A stretch of 25,504 nt of DNA from NCBI GenBank assembly GCA_937969105.1, contig CALBUZ010000079.1, positions 1-25,504 on the forward strand, in the 5' to 3' direction. Made by a program: the position numbers and the translations under genes. The DNA is from an uncultured Collinsella sp. (GTDB taxonomy: Bacteria > Actinomycetota > Coriobacteriia > Coriobacteriales > Coriobacteriaceae). The notes beneath the pieces are model-generated. The model saw only the letters and a program-made list of their open reading frames with translations, was not told the origin of the DNA and searched no databases. This document shows, one piece after another, positions 22,219 through 25,504 of the stretch (the first letter of the stretch is position 1; every line of letters begins with the position of its first letter).

Positions 22219-22962
22219 ATGCAGACGGTCTATCGGGTATACGAGGGAGCGCGCGAGCCGCATCGGCTTGCGGTCGAGCGCACGGCCGAGCTACTCGGTC
22301 GCGGCGGCCTGGCGCTTATTCCAACCGAGACGGTCTACGGTGTCGCCGTGGCGGTCAACGCCTTCTCGGATGCCGTTCCACAAGATACAAGTGAACCTCT
22401 GCCGTGGCCGCGCGATCCGCAGGCCACCGTCAACGGCGCCGCGGTCCCCGCACTCGGTACCGGCTATCGTCGCATCTTTACCCTCAAGCAGCGCGAGCTC
22501 ACCCAAACGGTTGCCTGGCTGGTCGATGATGCCGAGGCACTCGACCGCTATGGCGTGGATATCCCTAACGAGGCCCGCGTGCTCGCCCGACGATGCTGGC
22601 CGGGCGCCCTGACTATCGTGGTCAAGGCGGCCCGCTGCGTGCCGACCTTTATGCGCGCCGCCGACGACACGGTGGCACTTCGCGCTTCGGCCTCGCCCGT
22701 GGTGCAGGCGCTCATCCGCGCCTGTGGCAGCCCTCTTGCCTGCACCAGCGCCAACACGCATGGCGCACCCGCGCCGGCAAGTTTTGTCACGGTGGAGGAG
22801 CGCATCCTGGAGGGGGTCGATGTGGCTGTCGACGCCGGTGAGACCCCGTGTCGCGACGCCTCAACCATCGTGTCGTTTCAGCACGGCGAGCTCCAGATCC
22901 TGCGCCAAGGCGCGCTTCCCGCATCAGAGATCGAACGGGTCCTGTCCGACCCGATGCAATAG
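22219..22962 (+). CDS. tsaC: L-threonylcarbamoyladenylate synthase (YrdC/Sua5 family)
   Basis: This enzyme makes threonylcarbamoyl-AMP from threonine, bicarbonate and ATP, the first step of tRNA t6A modification. The 247-residue protein shows IPTETVYGVAV (34-44), the RIFTLKQREL substrate-binding loop, CWPGALTIVV, VALRASASPVVQ and SPLACTSANTHG, all family motifs. It lacks the C-terminal Sua5 domain, so it is of the short YrdC/TsaC type. Between the TVYG and LKxR motifs there are about 25-30 residues more than usual (around 48-80, rich in Pro and Ala). AAGGGG lies 11 bases before the ATG, a rather long spacing. glpK starts 13 bases after its stop, so they are probably co-transcribed although their functions are unrelated. 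Confidence 0.93.
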   Translation: MQTVYRVYEGAREPHRLAVERTAELLGRGGLALIPTETVYGVAVAVNAFSDAVPQDTSEPLPWPRDPQATVNGAAVPALGTGYRRIFTLKQRELTQTVAWLVDDAEALDRYGVDIPNEARVLARRCWPGALTIVVKAARCVPTFMRAADDTVALRASASPVVQALIRACGSPLACTSANTHGAPAPASFVTVEERILEGVDVAVDAGETPCRDASTIVSFQHGELQILRQGALPASEIERVLSDPMQ

Positions 22963-22975
22963 AAAGGTGTAAGCG

Positions 22976-24517
22976 ATGTCGTTGAATCTAGGTAGCCTGG
23001 GCATGGAAGACGCCTCGTTTAGCTTTGGCGGTTCCTACATCATGGCGCTCGACTGCGGCACCACCTCGGTACTCGCGACCATCGTCGACGAGTACGGCTG
23101 CATCGTCGCCCAGGCGCGTCGTAGCGTCAAAACCAGCTTCCCGCGCCCCGGCTGGGTGGAGCAGGATCCCACGGAGGTGCTTGCCAGCCAGATCGGCGTG
23201 ATGATGGAGGTCCAGTTTAAGAGCGGCATCCATTCTGACCGCATTGCCGCCATCGGTATCTCCAACCAGCGCGAGACCACGGTGGTGTGGGACCGCATAA
23301 GCGGCCAACCCATCTATAACGCCATCGTGTGGCAATGCCGTCGCACCGCACCTCTGATCGACGAGCTGGTCGAGCAGGGCGCAGAAGAACTGGTGCGCTC
23401 CCGCACGGGACTCACGCTCGATCCGTATTTCTCGGCCTCCAAGGTGCAGTGGATCCTCGACAACGTCGATGGTGCGCGTGAGAGCGCGGCGGCGGGCGAC
23501 CTCATGTTCGGCACCATCGACACCTGGCTCATCTACAACCTCACCGGCGGTCAGGTCTTTGCCACCGACTACACCAATGCCAGCCGCACCGCGCTCTTTA
23601 ATATCCATGCGCTCGATTGGGACGACGATCTGCTGGCACTTTTCGACGTCCCGCGTTCCATGATGCCCGAGGTTCGTTGGAGCTCGGGCGACTACGGCCG
23701 CGTTGCGAGCGACATCATGACCAACATGCCACCCATCATGGGCGTGGCGGGCGACCAGCAGGCGTCGCTGTTCGGCCACTGCTGCTTCCATCCCGGCCAG
23801 ACCAAAAACACCTATGGCACGGGCTGCTTTATGCTCATGAACACCGGCGACGAGATCGTCGAATCCAAGAACGGTCTGGTCTCCACGATCGGTATCGCCG
23901 CGGACGGCAAGATCAGCTATGCGCTCGAGGGCTCTATCTTTGCCGCCGGCTCAACCATGAACTGGCTGCGCAACAACATGGGCATCATCTCGAGCGTGAG
24001 CGAGTCCGCGCAACTCGCCGTTTCGATCAACGACAACGAGGGCTGCTACTTCGTCCCCGCCTTCGCAGGCCTGGGCGCTCCCTGGTGGGACCCGCATGCT
24101 CGCGGTATCGTGTGCGGCCTGACCGGCGCCTCGAGTCGCGCGACCATTGTGCGTGCAGCCTGCGAGTCCATGGCCTACCAGAGTTATGACGTGCTACGCG
24201 CCATGGAGCAGGACGTGGGACTTTCGATTGAGCGCCTGTCTGTCGACGGCGGCGCCTCGCGCAACGAGTTCATCATGCAATTCCAGGCTGATCTGCTGGA
24301 TATCCCTGTGCTGCAGTGCGAGACGGTGGAGACCACGGCGATTGGCGCCGCGTACTTGGCGGGCCTTGCTGTCGGCTATTGGGAGGATTTGGAGGAGCTG
24401 GAGCAAAACGCTCAGATCGTCAAAGTCTTCCATCCTCACATGTCCGCCGAGCGCCGTGAGAGCAACCTCGCTGGTTGGCGTGATGCCGTCAAGCGTTCGC
24501 TCAACACCGCTCAGTAG
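22976..24517 (+). CDS. glpK: Glycerol kinase
   Basis: Glycerol kinase of the FGGY family phosphorylates glycerol to sn-glycerol-3-phosphate. The 513-residue protein has the ATP-binding start MALDCGTTS, and the glycerol-contact residues are all in place: R99/E100 in SNQRET, W119 in AIVWQCRR, Y151 in LDPYFSASK and D260 in VAGDQQASLFG. The second signature DGGASRNEFIMQFQADLLDI is near the C-terminus. Cys replaces the common Gln in LDQGTTS. About 20 residues precede the first strand, more than usual, but AGAAAGG upstream of ATG 22976 supports this start. No glycerol facilitator or glycerol-3-phosphate dehydrogenase gene is nearby. The gap to upp (24518-24639) shows only a short CGAGC/GCTCG hairpin near its beginning. 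Confidence 0.97.
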   Translation: MSLNLGSLGMEDASFSFGGSYIMALDCGTTSVLATIVDEYGCIVAQARRSVKTSFPRPGWVEQDPTEVLASQIGVMMEVQFKSGIHSDRIAAIGISNQRETTVVWDRISGQPIYNAIVWQCRRTAPLIDELVEQGAEELVRSRTGLTLDPYFSASKVQWILDNVDGARESAAAGDLMFGTIDTWLIYNLTGGQVFATDYTNASRTALFNIHALDWDDDLLALFDVPRSMMPEVRWSSGDYGRVASDIMTNMPPIMGVAGDQQASLFGHCCFHPGQTKNTYGTGCFMLMNTGDEIVESKNGLVSTIGIAADGKISYALEGSIFAAGSTMNWLRNNMGIISSVSESAQLAVSINDNEGCYFVPAFAGLGAPWWDPHARGIVCGLTGASSRATIVRAACESMAYQSYDVLRAMEQDVGLSIERLSVDGGASRNEFIMQFQADLLDIPVLQCETVETTAIGAAYLAGLAVGYWEDLEELEQNAQIVKVFHPHMSAERRESNLAGWRDAVKRSLNTAQ

Positions 24518-24639
24518 GGTTGCGACGAGCTGCTCGATACAACAAACCGTTAAACTTATGCACGGCGCGAGGCAACAATGTCGCCAGGCGTCTTGTCAGC
24601 AAGGTCATCTTCCGGCCGCAATGAAAGGGGCATCAACCC

Positions 24640-25287
24640 ATGACCGTCACCTACGATACGTCCCGTGTGACCCTTGTCGATCACCCACTCGTCCAGCACA
24701 AGCTGTCGATCTTGCGCGACAAGAGCACTGGCACCAACCAGTTCCGCCAGCTCGTGCGCGAGCTTGCGCTCTTTGACGGCTACGAGGCCATGCGCGACCT
24801 GCCCATGGAAGACGTCGAGGTCGAGACCCCCATCACCACCGCAACGTTTAAGCAGCTCGCCGGCAAAAAGCTCGCCATCGTTCCCATCCTGCGTGCGGGC
24901 CTTGGCATGGTCGACGGTATCCTCGACTTGGTACCCTCGGCTCGCGTGGGCCACATTGGAATGGAGCGCGACGAGGTTACTCACGAGCCGCATGAGTATT
25001 ACTGCAAGATGCCCAAGGATATCGATCAGCGCATCTGCCTGGTTGTCGACCCCATGCTCGCCACGGGCGGTTCGGCCGAGATGGCCATCAGCTACCTGCG
25101 CGAGCGCGGTGTCAAGGATATCCGCATGCTGTGCATCGTCGCCGCGCCCGAGGGCCTCAAGTCGCTGACCGAAAAGGACCCTGACGTACATATTTATACG
25201 TGCGCCATCGACGACCATCTCAACGAGGCAGCCTACATCGTTCCCGGCCTGGGCGACGCCGGCGACCGCATTTACGGCACGCTGTAA
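24640..25287 (+). CDS. upp: Uracil phosphoribosyltransferase
   Basis: UPRTase converts uracil and PRPP to UMP in pyrimidine salvage. At 215 residues the length is normal. Typical motifs are visible: [20 protein letters not shown] at the N-terminus, [13 protein letters not shown], the PRPP-binding loop [12 protein letters not shown], and the C-terminal [13 protein letters not shown] that binds uracil. AAAGGGG lies 9 bases before the ATG. It lies downstream of glpK by 122 bases on the same strand; I could not define a promoter for it. A pair of overlapping hairpins follows the stop. Confidence 0.98.
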   Translation: MTVTYDTSRVTLVDHPLVQHKLSILRDKSTGTNQFRQLVRELALFDGYEAMRDLPMEDVEVETPITTATFKQLAGKKLAIVPILRAGLGMVDGILDLVPSARVGHIGMERDEVTHEPHEYYCKMPKDIDQRICLVVDPMLATGGSAEMAISYLRERGVKDIRMLCIVAAPEGLKSLTEKDPDVHIYTCAIDDHLNEAAYIVPGLGDAGDRIYGTL

Positions 25288-25329
25288 TCTCTGGGCCATA
25301 CCGGCTAACGTCAGAAATACGAAGAAATG

Positions 25330-25383
25330 GTGCGCGCGGGCGAGCAAAAGACGTCCGCGCGCACTCCTGTTAACGGACGTTTT
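25330..25383 (+). terminator. Overlapping alternative hairpins after upp, probable terminator
   Basis: GTGCGCGCGG (25330-25339) pairs perfectly with 25355-25364, and ACGTCC (25351-25356) pairs with GGACGT (25375-25380), the latter followed by TTTT. The two stems share bases 25355-25356 and cannot form fully together. The second is the terminator-like one. Confidence 0.5.
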
Positions 25384-25404
25384 GCGCTGAGGGGTTCGAA
25401 AAAA

Positions 25405-25467
25405 CGTATTACCGTACCCGCGGCATAAAGAAGGCCTTAAGAAAACGTACAGGTGCGTATTAACCGT
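25405..25467. repeat. Two near-identical direct repeats in the DNA after upp
   Basis: CGTATTACCGT (25405-25415) and CGTATTAACCGT (25456-25467) differ by one inserted A and lie 51 bases apart. The second overlaps a hairpin AACCGT-N7-ACGGTT (25462-25480). The last 120 bases are richer in A and T and probably hold the control region of the next gene outside the window. Confidence 0.4.
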
Positions 25468-25504
25468 TTCTTTTACGGTTGTACTTTAGCGATTGGCTCG
25501 TACA

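Noticed and set aside
1..25504. CRISPR array, tRNA or rRNA genes
   Set aside because: No regularly spaced direct repeats, no cloverleaf with a TTCRANNC-type arm and no rRNA-like conserved stretch were seen on reading; a dedicated scan was not possible.
1..25504. An EIIA gene for the two PTS permeases
   Set aside because: No frame carries an EIIA-Glc-like histidine domain, either separate or fused, so it must be encoded outside the window.

Overview
The window looks like chromosomal DNA of a high-GC anaerobic actinobacterium of the class Coriobacteriia, most likely Collinsella or a close relative. This is an inference from the GC-rich third codon positions, the phosphotransferase (PTS) gene content, the style of the Tat-like lipoprotein signal, and several dispersed palindromes of a kind I recall from such genomes. 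No rRNA, tRNA, CRISPR array, prophage or insertion-sequence gene was seen. About 18 genes are supported, plus one doubtful small ORF.

Region 1 (1-2000) holds the 3' part of a DUF4143-type ATPase, converging on a low-molecular-weight protein tyrosine phosphatase across a palindrome and a long hairpin. Region 2 (1971-9990) is a pair of paralogous alpha-glucoside PTS cassettes facing each other. Each has a family GH4 6-phospho-glucosidase, an EIICB permease of the glucose/maltose type and its own RpiR-family regulator. In cassette 1 the regulator is divergent from glucosidase-permease on the + strand. In cassette 2 the order on the - strand is glucosidase, permease, regulator. Neither permease carries an EIIA domain, so both probably borrow one encoded elsewhere. 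Cassette 2 is preceded by two near-identical 15-bp operator-like sites.

Region 3 (10234-13566) carries an MFS exporter with a TTG start, a divergent acidic single-pass membrane protein of unknown function, and a LacX-like sugar mutarotase. Region 4 (13824-18205) is a polar amino-acid ABC transporter (lipoprotein, permease, ATPase) followed by an M20 peptidase. The lipoprotein gene has an apparent +1 frameshift inside its signal peptide, at a T6 run followed by GGG and a stop codon.

Region 5 (18451-25287) is housekeeping: prfA, prmC, a hicAB toxin-antitoxin pair with a clear promoter-operator, tsaC, glpK and upp. PrmC carries a large Ala/Glu-rich insertion before its SAM-binding motif. prfA and prmC are separated by about 594 bp of repeats and AT-richer sequence.

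The least explained part is the non-coding layer. Five short palindromes, most with a GGGGAC-like core, lie in intergenic DNA. Two gene ends (mutarotase and prfA) share a composite element: a perfect hairpin right after the stop, then a conserved tract with exactly conserved spacing. Two long hairpins each follow a TGTGACAAAG palindrome.
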